64,000 nt of DNA from contig DASZBX010000085.1 in the NCBI GenBank assembly GCA_035943635.1, positions 62,001 through 126,000 of the forward strand, read 5' to 3'. Shown here piece after piece: positions 42,835 through 51,524 of the stretch. Numbering within the stretch: the stretch's first letter is position 1; every line of letters begins with the position of its first letter. Source of the stretch: DASZBX01 sp035943635. Its GTDB lineage: Bacteria > Actinomycetota > Actinomycetes > Streptomycetales > Catenulisporaceae. The position numbers were made by a program, and so were the translations under genes. Under the pieces are notes generated by a model that saw nothing but the letters and a program-made list of their open reading frames with translations, was not told where the DNA came from and did no database searches.

Positions 42835-44205
42835 GTGAGCACCCAGTCAGCGCAGCTCGCACCCCGCCCGGCGGTCGCCGCCCCGCGCCCCTACGTGTTC
42901 CCGGCGGTCCGGCGCAGCCGGGTCGGGGCCGGGCACATCCTGGCCGCGCACCTGCCCGGGCAGCCGATCATCTGGCTCTCCCTGCTGCTCGGCGGCGGGG
43001 CGCTGCGCGAGCCGGCCGGCCTGGACGGCCTGGCCCGGGCCACCGCCGGCCTGTTGGACGAGGGCACCCTGGACCGGTCCGCGGACGAGTTCGGCACCGC
43101 GGTCGAGTCGCTCGGCGGACAGTGGTCGGTGGACACCAGCTGGGAGACCGCGCGGCTCTCGATCGACCTGCCGGTCGGCGAGGCCGAGGGCGGGGCCCGG
43201 ATGCTGGCCGAGGCGGCCCGCCGCCCGGCCTTCACCGACCACGACGTGGCGCGCTACCTGGCCGACCTGGTGGCCGGCAAGCGCGAGTCCTTCGCCCGGC
43301 CCGGCCCGCGGGCCCAGGCCGCCTTCCGCGGCGCGCTGTTCGGCGCCGAGACCCGGTTCGGCCGGCTGGCCGGGGGCGACCCGGACACCGCGGCGGCGCT
43401 GACCGCCGGGGCGGTCCGGGCGTTCCACGCCGAGTGGATGCGCGAGGCCGGCACCCTGCTGGTGGTCGGCGACCTGGACCAGGTGGACCTGGACGCCCTG
43501 GGCCGCGCGGTGTTCGCCGGCGCGGTCGGCCCGGCGCACCGCCCGGACGCCCGGCCCGGCTGGCTGGCCCTGCCCAAGCCGGCCCTGGCCGCGGACCCGG
43601 CCCGGCTGGTCGTGGTGGACCGGCCCGGCGCGGTGCAGTCGACCCTGCGGATCGGGCACACCGCCCCGACCATGGCCGAGGCGGACGCCGCGGGCCTGGA
43701 CCGGGTCGCGCTGCGGATGGCCTCCTCCATCCTGGGCGGCTCGTTCACCTCCCGGCTCAACCACGAGCTGCGCGAGGTCAAGGGGGTCACCTACGGCGCC
43801 CGGGGCACCTTCGACCTGGGCCGCCCGGTGGGCACGTACCAGTTCTCGGCCGAGGTGCGCACCGACGCGACCGGCGAGTCGATCAAGGACACGCTGCGGG
43901 TGATCGACGAGTTCCTGGACGGCGGCGCCACCCGGGAGGAGCTGGAGAAGACCCGCTCGCACCTGGCCGGGGCGATCCCGATCGAGCTGCAGACGGTCGG
44001 TTCGGTCGGCCACTACCTGGTGGACATCGTCCGGCAGGGTCTGGCGGACGACTTCGTCACGACCGACCACGCGCACCTGCTCGAAGTGTCCCTGGACGAG
44101 GTCAACGCCGCGATCCGGACCAGCCTGCGCCCGTCCGAGCTGGTCATCGCGGTCGAGGGCGACGAGTCCGTGATCGGGCTGGACCCGGCGGACTTCCCGC
44201 GCTGA
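42835..44205 (+). CDS. M16 peptidase family protein, non-catalytic partner
   Basis: This 456-residue protein has the same two-domain fold as the preceding one. The zinc motif is lost (the helix reads GLDGLARATAGLLDEGT), while the Arg/Tyr pair used by the partner subunit survives in the C-terminal domain (SFTSRLNHELREVKGVTYGA). This matches the arrangement of a catalytic and an R/Y-carrying subunit forming the active dimer. GTG 42835 lies 6 bases after the previous stop. Confidence 0.88.
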   Translation: MSTQSAQLAPRPAVAAPRPYVFPAVRRSRVGAGHILAAHLPGQPIIWLSLLLGGGALREPAGLDGLARATAGLLDEGTLDRSADEFGTAVESLGGQWSVDTSWETARLSIDLPVGEAEGGARMLAEAARRPAFTDHDVARYLADLVAGKRESFARPGPRAQAAFRGALFGAETRFGRLAGGDPDTAAALTAGAVRAFHAEWMREAGTLLVVGDLDQVDLDALGRAVFAGAVGPAHRPDARPGWLALPKPALAADPARLVVVDRPGAVQSTLRIGHTAPTMAEADAAGLDRVALRMASSILGGSFTSRLNHELREVKGVTYGARGTFDLGRPVGTYQFSAEVRTDATGESIKDTLRVIDEFLDGGATREELEKTRSHLAGAIPIELQTVGSVGHYLVDIVRQGLADDFVTTDHAHLLEVSLDEVNAAIRTSLRPSELVIAVEGDESVIGLDPADFPR

Positions 44206-44329
44206 GCATCGGCCGATGGAAGCAGAGTTCTGAACCGGTCCGGCCGGGCGCGGCGAACGTCGCGCCCGGCCGGTCGGCCGTCCCGGCTTCGCAGCGGGAT
44301 TCTGGTCATGGGTCGAAAGCCGATTCTTC

Positions 44330-44749
44330 TTGGATGCCGGCGGGATCTGGATGAGTGGCGATGGTGAGCTCGTTGAATCAGTTTTCGGATTGCCTCTCCC
44401 CACGTGCCTGAGCGAAGCGGTCCGCGACGGCAGCTGGGCGCGACTTTCCGTCTCACCCAAGCTGGAAGAGGTATTCGGCGAGCGCCCGGTCCGCCCTTCT
44501 TTCTTTTCATTGCCCACCATGACGGGGACGACAAGGTGGTGGCGCGAGGGCCTGGACGAGGAAACACTCCGTTGCTATTACGGCACATCTGCGAGAACTG
44601 ACGCTCCCGGACATGCTCATCGCGCTGAATTACGGTGATTCCGCAACCGAGCCGGGCGTCGTCTATCTGGGCGAGCGGAATTCGTGGCGGACAATATCCG
44701 AGAGCGTCTGCAATTTGCTGTGCGCCCTCATTCCAGATCAGGTCTCTTA
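44330..44749 (+). pseudogene. Possible frameshifted remnant of a SUKH/SMI1-like gene
   Basis: One frame reads ESVFGLPLPTCLSEAVRDGS and KLEEVFGERPVRPSFF to about 44540; a second frame continues LTLPDMLIALNYGDSATEPG and VVYLGERNSW to about 44749. Together they look like one former protein of ~140 residues with a frameshift near 44540. The first part recalls SMI1/KNR4 (SUKH) immunity-type proteins, but this is weak. No start with a ribosome site is clear. The rest of 44206-44903 shows nothing else convincing. Confidence 0.35.
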
Positions 44750-44903
44750 GCAGCCGGTCCGGCGGGAGTGCCGACGGCCTACGCAGAGACCTGCGAAACG
44801 TCCGCGCTGATTCCTTCGCCTGCCAAGGCTTCGTTCCGCCATCCGAGACCTTCGCGATTGCGGGTTGCGCCGGGCGGCGGGCCGCGTGTTATGTTCATTC
44901 CGA

Positions 44904-45025
44904 GGTCATGAGTATCCAGCGTTAAGCCCCGGCTTGCTGATCGGCAACCCTTCCACCGCGATGGGGTGCCCCGGGTGAGGACCTGGCCGTGCGCCGGAAC
45001 CGTCCGCGCAGGGCAAGCGCGGATC
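44904..45025 (+). ncRNA. SAM-IV riboswitch
   Basis: The region contains the SAM-IV core in order: GGTCATGAGT, CCAGCG, AAGCCCCGGCTTGCTG, CGGCAACCCT, GGGGTGCCCCGGGTGA, GACC, and further on GGGCAAGCGCGG. It matches the mycobacterial SAM-IV sequence closely over about 120 nt, including the distal pseudoknot part. It ends 56 bases before the start codon of the class V aminotransferase gene. SAM binding would lower expression, probably at translation initiation. The call is from memory of the consensus, but the match is too long to be chance. Confidence 0.9.
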
Positions 45026-45080
45026 TGCGAGCTCTACCATCCCTCGCCGGTCCCCCGGACCCGTGAAGGGGTGCATTGCC

Positions 45081-46478
45081 ATGACAGCCACTGCCGTCGC
45101 CACCGAGATTCCGACCACTGACACCGCCGTGGAGGCCGCCGACTGTACTGCGGCGGCGCTGCTGCCGGTGGTCGGCGCGGACCTGACCGTTCCGCTGGTG
45201 ACCGGCGAGTCGGTCCGGTACGCGAACCTGGACTACGCCGCCTCGGCGCCCGCGCTGCGGACCGTGGCCGACCACATCGCGACCGCGCTGCCGTACTACG
45301 CCTCGGTGCACCGCGGCGCCGGGTACGCCTCCCAGGTCTCGACCGCGCTGCTGGAGAACGCCCGGGCGTGCGTGGCCCGGTTCCTCGACGCCCGCCCGGA
45401 CGACGTCGCGATCTTCACCCGCAACACCACCGACGCACTGAACCTGCTGGCCGGCGCGGTGCCCGAGGGCGGCAGCGTGCTCTACCTGGACCTGGAGCAC
45501 CACGCGAACCTGCTGCCCTGGCAGCGGCGCGGGGACGTGGTGCTGGAGGCCGGGCCGACCCTGCGCGAGACCCTGGCGGACCTGGACGCCGCGCTGAAGG
45601 CCACCCCGACCGCGCTGGTCGCGGTGACCGGCGCCTCGAACGTCACCGGCGAGCTGCTGCCGATCCGCAAGATCGCCCGTCTGGCCCATCGGCACGGGGC
45701 CCGGATCGTGGTCGACGCGGCCCAGCTGGCCCCGCACCGGCGGATCTCGCTGACCCGGACCGGCGTGGACTACCTGGCCCTGTCCGGGCACAAGCTCTAC
45801 GCGCCGTACGGCGCCGGGGTGCTGATCGGCCGGCGCGACTGGCTGGACGCGGCCCCGGCCTACCTGGCCGGCGGCGGCGCGGTGCGGGAGGTGACCGCGT
45901 CCGCGGGCACCGAGTGGGCCCCGGCCCCGGCCCGGCACGAGGGCGGCACGCCGAACGTGCTCGGCGCCGCGGCCCTGGCCAAGGCCTGCGAGACCCTGGC
46001 CGAGCTCGAGCTGGGCCCCGGCGCCGAGGCGCTGCGCGAGCACGAGGAGGCGCTGCGCCGGCGGCTGCTGGCCGGACTGGCCCGGCACCCGCAGATCGAG
46101 GTGCTGCGGATCTGGCCGGACTCGGCCGAGTCGATCGGCGTGGTCGCGTTCACCGTGGCCGGCCAGGACTCCGGCCTGGTCGCGGCGATCCTGTCCGCGG
46201 AGTACGGCGTGGGCCTGCGCGACGGGCGGTTCTGCGCCCACCCGCTGGCCGCCCGGCTCGGCCTGGAGCGGTCCGGGGCGCTGCGCGCGTCCTTCGGCGT
46301 GGGCTCCTGCGCCGCCGACGTGGACCGGCTGCTCGGCGCGCTCGACCGGCTGCTGGCCGAGGGTCCCGGGTGGGCGTACGAGCTCGTCGACGGCCGCTAC
46401 GCCCCGGTCGGCGACCCGCGCCGGCTGCCGGACTTCGCCGGCCCGAACGTCACCGCCGGATCGCCCTGCCAGCAGTAG
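45081..46478 (+). CDS. Class V aminotransferase, cysteine-desulfurase-like, under SAM-IV control
   Basis: PLP enzyme of 465 residues with the SufS/CsdA-type fold. It has NLDYAASAPAL at the N-terminus, RNTTDALNLLA, LEHHANLLPW, ASNVTGELLPI, the PLP lysine in LSGHKLYAPYGAGVL, and RFCAHPLA with the candidate persulfide Cys. It probably mobilises sulfur from cysteine or performs a related beta/gamma elimination; the upstream SAM-IV riboswitch ties it to sulfur amino-acid balance rather than to Fe-S assembly. ATG 45081 was chosen with GAAGGGG 11 bases upstream. An extra ~35-residue N-terminus precedes the fold. Confidence 0.85.
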   Translation: MTATAVATEIPTTDTAVEAADCTAAALLPVVGADLTVPLVTGESVRYANLDYAASAPALRTVADHIATALPYYASVHRGAGYASQVSTALLENARACVARFLDARPDDVAIFTRNTTDALNLLAGAVPEGGSVLYLDLEHHANLLPWQRRGDVVLEAGPTLRETLADLDAALKATPTALVAVTGASNVTGELLPIRKIARLAHRHGARIVVDAAQLAPHRRISLTRTGVDYLALSGHKLYAPYGAGVLIGRRDWLDAAPAYLAGGGAVREVTASAGTEWAPAPARHEGGTPNVLGAAALAKACETLAELELGPGAEALREHEEALRRRLLAGLARHPQIEVLRIWPDSAESIGVVAFTVAGQDSGLVAAILSAEYGVGLRDGRFCAHPLAARLGLERSGALRASFGVGSCAADVDRLLGALDRLLAEGPGWAYELVDGRYAPVGDPRRLPDFAGPNVTAGSPCQQ

Positions 46479-46488
46479 CGGGCATCGG

Positions 46489-46599
46489 TCAGGGGTGGAA
46501 GGACTCGTCGAGTTCTGTCACCAGGCCGGTGTTGTCGACGTTGAAACCGTTGTAGTCGCCGTATTCGCCGATGTCGCTCTGGATGAACTGGTCCCGGCT
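46489..46599 (-). other. Unassigned coding-like tail after the thioredoxin-reductase gene
   Basis: A frame different from that of the preceding gene encodes LSRDQFIQSDIGEYGDYNGF and then NVDNTGLVTELDESFHP up to a TGA. Codon third positions are almost all G or C, as in true genes here. No ATG, GTG or TTG opens it; CTG after GGAGGAG is the nearest candidate. It may be a small acidic peptide gene or a remnant. Confidence 0.35.
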
Positions 46600-48287
46600 C
46601 AGTCCAGCGAGTGCTCCTCCAGGTACTGCCCGATCGCGGCGACGCAGGTGCCGCCCTGGCCGATCGCGCCGCCGATCCGCTTGATCGAGCCGGCCCGCAC
46701 GTCCCCGGCCGCGAACACCCCGGGGACCGAGGTCTCCATCGGCAGCGGCGGACGGTCCTGGTCCCAGGTCTGCGGCAGCAGCTCGGGGCGGCGGGCGACG
46801 TCGACGCCGGTGAGCACGAAGCCGAGTTCGTCCAGCGCGACCACGTCGCGCACCCACTGGCTGCTGGGCACCATGCCGGTCAGCACGTACAGGCTCGACG
46901 CGTTGAACACCTGGGTCGTCTCGCCGGCGTGATCCATCAACACGACCTTCTCCAGCCGGCCGTAGCCGCGCACCTCGCCGATGTGGGTGCCGCAGTGCAC
47001 CGTGATCCGTTCGTGCGCGCTGAGCAGGTCGGCCAGTTCGGCGGACAGCGGTGCCCGGCGCAGGCTCGGTTCGGCCACGCTCAGCACGACCGCCCGGGCG
47101 TGCTCGGCCAGGTTCAGCGCGGCCTTCGCGGCGGCGTCGCCGGAGCCGGACACGACCACGTCCTCGCCCGAGGTCAGGCCCACCTCGGCGAGCGGGATGC
47201 CGTAGTACACGCCCGCGTTGGTCAGCTCCGCGACGCCGGGCGACTCCAGCCGGCGCCAGCTCATCCCGGTGGCGATCAGCACGGTCTTGCCGGCCAGCAC
47301 GTCCCCGCCGGCCAGCACCACCCGGTGCGAGCCGCGCAGCGGCAGCAGGTGCTCGGCGACCCGCGCGCTGCACCACTGCACGCCGAGCCGGCGGGCCTGG
47401 GCCAGGGCCCGGTGCGCGAAGTCCGCGCCGGTCAGCCCGGTCGGCAGCCCGGCGTGGTCCTCCAGCCGGGAGATCGCCGCCGTGGCCTGGCCGCCCGGGC
47501 AGTCGTCCTCGACCACGCACACCGACAGTCCGTCGGTGGCCGCGTTGACCGCGGCGGCCAGCCCGGCCGGGCCGCCGCCGACCACGATCAGGTCGTACCG
47601 GTCCAGGGTGGCCTCCTCGGTCAGGCCGAGGGTCACCGCGAGGTCGTTGATGGACGGGTCGTACAGCGCCCGGCCGTCGTCGAACAGGACCGTGGTGGGC
47701 GGGGGGACCGGCAGGTTCAGGTCCCGGGCCATGGTCATCGCCTCGGCGTCCTCGGCCAGGTCGAGCCAGGTGAACGGGATCAGGCTGCGGGTCAGGTAGT
47801 CCTTGATCAGGTGCGATCCGGCCGCGAACCGGTGCCCGAGCACGGTCACCCCGACCGGCACGGCCCGGTACTGGGTGGCCCAGTCCTCCAGCAGGTCGTC
47901 CACGATCGGCAGCAGCCGCTCGGCCAGGCACTCGGCCGGCAGCACCAGGTAGCGGTCGACCAGGGCCTGGCTGATCGCCTGCAGTGCGGCGTCGGCCTGG
48001 TCCAGCGTGGTCAGCAGGATCCGGCGGGCCCCGGGCGCGGTGGCCTTGAGCTGGACCAGCAGCTCGGTCGCGGAGCCGTCCGGCAACTGGTGCACGCTGA
48101 TCACCAGGGCGATCCCGGTGCCGGTGGCGACCACGTGGCCGAGCACGTCGGCGGCCTCGTTCAGACTCGCCGCGCCCATCACCCGGTAGCCGGCGCAGTG
48201 CGCCCGGAAGCGGTCCACCAACTCGTCCCGGTCCACCGCGTCCGGGCTGACCAGCAGGATCAGCGGGTTGTTCGCCATCGAGGCCAT
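46599..48287 (-). CDS. Receiver domain-thioredoxin reductase fusion
   Basis: This 562-residue protein has three parts: a CheY-like receiver domain (ILLVSPDAVDRDELVDRF, residues ~8-125), a glutaredoxin-like segment (~135-220, VGVTVLGHRFAAGSHLIKDY), and a class II pyridine-nucleotide disulfide-type reductase (YDLIVVGGGPAGLAAAVNAA for FAD, VVVSGSGDAAAKAALNLAE for NAD(P)H, GVFAAGDVRAG). The redox-active CxxC of thioredoxin reductases is replaced by CPGGQA with one Cys, as in other fused members from memory. ATG 48287 is supported by the receiver domain starting at once. It converges on the SAM-IV-controlled gene. Electron acceptor unknown. Confidence 0.85.
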   Translation of the reverse strand: MASMANNPLILLVSPDAVDRDELVDRFRAHCAGYRVMGAASLNEAADVLGHVVATGTGIALVISVHQLPDGSATELLVQLKATAPGARRILLTTLDQADAALQAISQALVDRYLVLPAECLAERLLPIVDDLLEDWATQYRAVPVGVTVLGHRFAAGSHLIKDYLTRSLIPFTWLDLAEDAEAMTMARDLNLPVPPPTTVLFDDGRALYDPSINDLAVTLGLTEEATLDRYDLIVVGGGPAGLAAAVNAATDGLSVCVVEDDCPGGQATAAISRLEDHAGLPTGLTGADFAHRALAQARRLGVQWCSARVAEHLLPLRGSHRVVLAGGDVLAGKTVLIATGMSWRRLESPGVAELTNAGVYYGIPLAEVGLTSGEDVVVSGSGDAAAKAALNLAEHARAVVLSVAEPSLRRAPLSAELADLLSAHERITVHCGTHIGEVRGYGRLEKVVLMDHAGETTQVFNASSLYVLTGMVPSSQWVRDVVALDELGFVLTGVDVARRPELLPQTWDQDRPPLPMETSVPGVFAAGDVRAGSIKRIGGAIGQGGTCVAAIGQYLEEHSLD

Positions 48288-48459
48288 GACCGGACCGCCC
48301 TTGTCGAAGAATGAGGGTCAGCTCGACGCTAACCGTTCGGCGCCCGATCCACACTTCGGCCGCACCGTCGGAGTAGGCGCGCGGCGGGCTGGGAACCATC
48401 TCGGTACGGCGCAGGCCGGAGGGTGTGGCGGCTCGGCTGGGTGACTCGATGGGGGTCGG

Positions 48460-48939
48460 ATGAGGTCGGCAGTGGTGACGGTCGCGGCGGCGGGACTGGC
48501 CCGGGAAGCGCACGGCAGCGTGGTGGCGATGGCGGACACGACCGCCACCGGCCTGATCGTCGCGCTCGGCGGCGGCGGTTCGTTCGTCCTGGTGCTGGCG
48601 CTGACCATCCGGGCGGCCCGGGTGTCCAACCGGGCCGGGCGGGCGGCGGCCGGCCAGGCGCAGGCCGCGCAGGCCCGCCCGGGTCGCGCCCGCACCCGGA
48701 TCCGGACCCGCGGCGGCCGCAGCGGCGCGGGCGCCGGGGCCGGGGTGAAGACCGCCAAGGTCGACGCCTATCCCCCGCAGCCCTACTCGGCCCACGAGCC
48801 CACCTCGCACGGGCCGTACTCCCGGCCGTACCGGGTGCCGGCGCAGGACGAGCAGCACGGCCGGGCCCAGACCAACGGGCACCGGCCGAACGGCCCGGTC
48901 GGGGTGCCGACCGCGCCGTGGGACCCGACCGAGGACTGA
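48460..48939 (+). CDS. Small single-pass membrane protein, unknown
   Basis: This 159-residue protein has one membrane helix (GLIVALGGGGSFVLVLALTI) and a long Arg/Ala/Gly- then Pro/Ser/His-rich cytoplasmic tail. ATG 48460 has GGGGG before it; ATG 48529 would leave just the helix and tail. It ends 4 bases before the SRPBCC gene, so the two are probably co-transcribed. No family is recognised. Confidence 0.6.
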   Translation: MRSAVVTVAAAGLAREAHGSVVAMADTTATGLIVALGGGGSFVLVLALTIRAARVSNRAGRAAAGQAQAAQARPGRARTRIRTRGGRSGAGAGAGVKTAKVDAYPPQPYSAHEPTSHGPYSRPYRVPAQDEQHGRAQTNGHRPNGPVGVPTAPWDPTED

Positions 48940-48943
48940 CGAG

Positions 48944-49393
48944 ATGAGATACGAGGTCGACGTCCAGGTCGCGGCCGAGCCCGAGGCGGTCTGGGCCACG
49001 TTGGCGGACGTGGAGAAGTGGCCGGAGTGGACGTCGTCGACGACCTCTGTCACGCGGCTGGAAACCGGCCCGCTGGCCGTGGGCAGCACGGCGCGGGTCG
49101 TCCAGCCCAGGCTGCGGCCGGCCGTGTACACCGTGACCGCGTGCGAGCCGGGGAAGTCGTTCACCTGGGCCGCCAAAGCGCCGGGGGTGAAGACCGTCGC
49201 AGGGCACTACATCGAGCCGGGCGAGGACGGACGGTCGGCCGTGCGGCTCGTCCTGGAGCAGTCGGGACTGCTGTCCGCGTTCGTCGGATTGTTTGCGGGC
49301 GGCCTGATCCGGCGCTACCTGGCCCTCGAAGCCGAGGGCCTGCGGCAGCGCAGCGAATCAGGGCCCGCACCAGTGGATCAGGGTACTGTATGA
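48944..49393 (+). CDS. SRPBCC (START-like) family protein
   Basis: This 149-residue protein has the helix-grip fold of polyketide-cyclase/START-like proteins: YEVDVQVAAEPEAVWATLAD, WPEWTSSTTSVTRLETGPL, and the C-terminal helix FAGGLIRRYLALEAEGLR. Members bind small hydrophobic ligands. ATG 48944 lies 4 bases after the previous stop. The ligand is unknown. Confidence 0.85.
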   Translation: MRYEVDVQVAAEPEAVWATLADVEKWPEWTSSTTSVTRLETGPLAVGSTARVVQPRLRPAVYTVTACEPGKSFTWAAKAPGVKTVAGHYIEPGEDGRSAVRLVLEQSGLLSAFVGLFAGGLIRRYLALEAEGLRQRSESGPAPVDQGTV

Positions 49394-49397
49394 CCGT

Positions 49398-49604
49398 CTA
49401 ACGGTGCAGATGTAGGTGCACCACGACGGTCGTGACGAGTCCCGCACCGACCAGCACCCCGACGAGGAAGATCCGGATCGGGGACGCCGGCCAGGCGAGG
49501 CTGTTCCCGCGGTACTGGTCCCGTCCGGATCCTTCCGACGAGTGATGATGTCCGCCGCCGCCTCCGCCGGACCAGTTCGATTCCCCTCCGCCGCCTTCGT
49601 GCAT
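49398..49604 (-). CDS. Small Gly/His-rich tail-anchored membrane protein
   Basis: This 68-residue protein has a Gly-rich N-terminus with HHH and a C-terminal membrane helix (IFLVGVLVGAGLVTTVVV) ending LHLHR. ATG 49604 has GGGAGGGAG 8 bases upstream, which supports it as real. It converges with the SRPBCC gene, 4 bases apart. No family is recognised. Confidence 0.6.
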   Translation of the reverse strand: MHEGGGGESNWSGGGGGGHHHSSEGSGRDQYRGNSLAWPASPIRIFLVGVLVGAGLVTTVVVHLHLHR

Positions 49605-49728
49605 TTTCAGGCTCCCTCCCGAAATGCCGACACTCCCTGCGGCCGAGTGTGCGCAGCGCGGACGAATGCGGCAATCGCCCCGGATCGTTTGGCCACGGAC
49701 CGTTGCAAACCGCGGACTCCGGGCCCGG

Positions 49729-51030
49729 TCACGCGACGATGGTGGGCGACGGCACTCCGGCCAGGGCTTCGAGGGTCTCCGGCCGGTCCGGCACGAGCAG
49801 CAGGTCGTCCACGCCGACCGCCCGGTACTCGGCCAGGGCCGCGCGGATCACGGCCACCGACCCGATCCCGCCGATCGCGCCGAGCAGGTCGTCCGGCGCG
49901 GCGGCCACCACCGAGCGGATGTGCGCGCCGGACCGGGCCAGCCGGATCAGCTCGCCGAACCCGGCCTCGGAGAACATGCCCGCGAAGCCCGGCGCGCGCA
50001 GGTACGGCACCAGGGAGCGCAGCAGGTCGCGCCGCGCGGTCTCGTCCGGGTCGAGCGCGACCGGGATCCACAGGGCCAGCCGGGGCGTCGGGCGCCCGGT
50101 CCGTTCCGCCGCCAGCTGCACCCGGCCGCGCAGTCGGGCCATGTGTTCGACCGTGCCGATCGGGACGATGATCCGGTCCGCCCGGGTCACCGCCACCTCG
50201 GTCAGCTCCGCGTCGAAGGCCAGGATCGAGACCGCGCCGTGGGACGGCGGCAGCGAGCCGGTGAAGCCGCGGGTGCGCACCACCGAGCCGGCGAACTCGA
50301 CCGGGTGCCCGGCCAGCAGGCCGGTGCCGGGGCCGAGTTCGGGGGTGGGGTTCTGGTCGGAGGCTTGGTCGGCGGTTGTTCCGGAGCCGTTCTCGGCGCC
50401 GGGCGTGCCGTCCGGCCCGGAGCCGGAGCCGGGCCCGGCGGCCGGTTCGGCGCCGGTCCCCGGCGCGGGGTCCTCGATCCGGCTGCCCGGGCGCCCGGCC
50501 GGCCCGGAACCGCCCGGCGCGCCGAAGTGCCCGCGCGACCCGTTCGCCCGGGCCGGGCCGACCACCCGGCCGGGTCCGGCCGCGCTCGGCCCCGGGCCCG
50601 GGGCCCAGGAGCCGCGCAGCACCAGCGCGGACTCGGCCAGCACGGTCGCCGACTCCCCGCGGGACCGGCCGTGCCAGTCCTCCACCACGGTCGAGGTCGA
50701 CGCGGACAGCGCCACGTCCACCCGGCGGCCGGTCAGCGCGGCCACCGAGGCCGCGCCGCGGGCGATGGTGACCGGGTCGCGCACGGCGGCCGGCAGCGGG
50801 CCGACCGTGATCCGGGCCTGGCCCCGGCCCATCGCGGTGGCCAGCGCGAACGCGTCGTGGCCGGTCGCCTCGCCGATCATCACCTCGCGGTAGCCGAGCA
50901 GGTCGGCCAGGATCGCGAGCTCCAGCGACCGGGCCGGGTCCGCGTCGGTGCGGATCCCCACCAGCACGCCCCACTCCGCGGTCGACGGCGGCGACGGGCC
51001 GGCGGCGCGTCCCGGCGGGTCGACCCCCAT
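49729..51030 (-). CDS. LLM-class (luciferase-like) oxidoreductase with long disordered insert
   Basis: This 433-residue protein is likely F420- or flavin-dependent. The barrel strands are visible as EWGVLVGIRTD, REVMIGEATGHDAFALATAM, ARITVGPLPAAVRDPVTIAR and, near the end, SVAVIRAALAEYRAVGVDDLLLVP. Between about residues 140 and 220 it is interrupted by a Gly/Pro/Ser/Glu-rich disordered stretch absent from typical members. ATG 51030 has GGGGAGG 6 bases before it. No F420 genes are near, so the cofactor is a family-level guess. Confidence 0.78.
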   Translation of the reverse strand: MGVDPPGRAAGPSPPSTAEWGVLVGIRTDADPARSLELAILADLLGYREVMIGEATGHDAFALATAMGRGQARITVGPLPAAVRDPVTIARGAASVAALTGRRVDVALSASTSTVVEDWHGRSRGESATVLAESALVLRGSWAPGPGPSAAGPGRVVGPARANGSRGHFGAPGGSGPAGRPGSRIEDPAPGTGAEPAAGPGSGSGPDGTPGAENGSGTTADQASDQNPTPELGPGTGLLAGHPVEFAGSVVRTRGFTGSLPPSHGAVSILAFDAELTEVAVTRADRIIVPIGTVEHMARLRGRVQLAAERTGRPTPRLALWIPVALDPDETARRDLLRSLVPYLRAPGFAGMFSEAGFGELIRLARSGAHIRSVVAAAPDDLLGAIGGIGSVAVIRAALAEYRAVGVDDLLLVPDRPETLEALAGVPSPTIVA

Positions 51031-51278
51031 GCTCATCCTCCCCCTGTCGACGGCGGCGTTTCGGCAAAACGTATCGGCATAGACCCCGCCCGCGAAAGAC
51101 CAAGCGTCCGGCGAGCTGTCCGCACCGGGTAAATCGGTCGCAACCGAACGATCACGCGCCCGGACCCGCCGCGACCGGCCCTGGCCCGCGGCGCGGGCTC
51201 GGACGGCGACCGGACCCGGCGCGGGGCCTGGCGTGCGGGCGGGCACGGGCGGCGCGAGAAGCTTGAGGAGCGGAAAAG

Positions 51279-51515
51279 GTGCGCATAACTTCCCTCGGCC
51301 ACGCGGGCATGCTGATCGACGCGGCCGCGGGTATTGTATGCGACCCCTGGTTCACTCCGGCGTACTTCGGTTCCTGGGTGCCCTTCCCGGACGACAGCCG
51401 GATCAATCCCCGCGAGCCCCCGCGGGCACTGCCGGAGGGCGACGCCGACTCCGACGCCGCGTGCCCGGAGATCACGGCCGTCGCCGTCACGCAGAGACCA
51501 ACAAACCTGAGCTGA
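51279..51515 (+). pseudogene. N-terminal fragment of an MBL-fold metallo-hydrolase
   Basis: The first ~40 residues (RITSLGHAGMLIDAAAGIVC and DPWFTPAYFGSWVPFP) are a typical UlaG/MBL-fold start, but homology then stops and the frame ends after 78 residues, before any HxHxDH metal motif. It is a truncated remnant of a protein that is normally several hundred residues long. GTG 51279 is the natural start of that family. Confidence 0.65.
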
Positions 51516-51524
51516 GCTGGAGAT

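Noticed and set aside
51037..51278. An additional gene before the MBL fragment
   Set aside because: The frames are Arg/Pro/Ala-rich and cross the promoter side of the LLM gene; nothing coding is recognisable.
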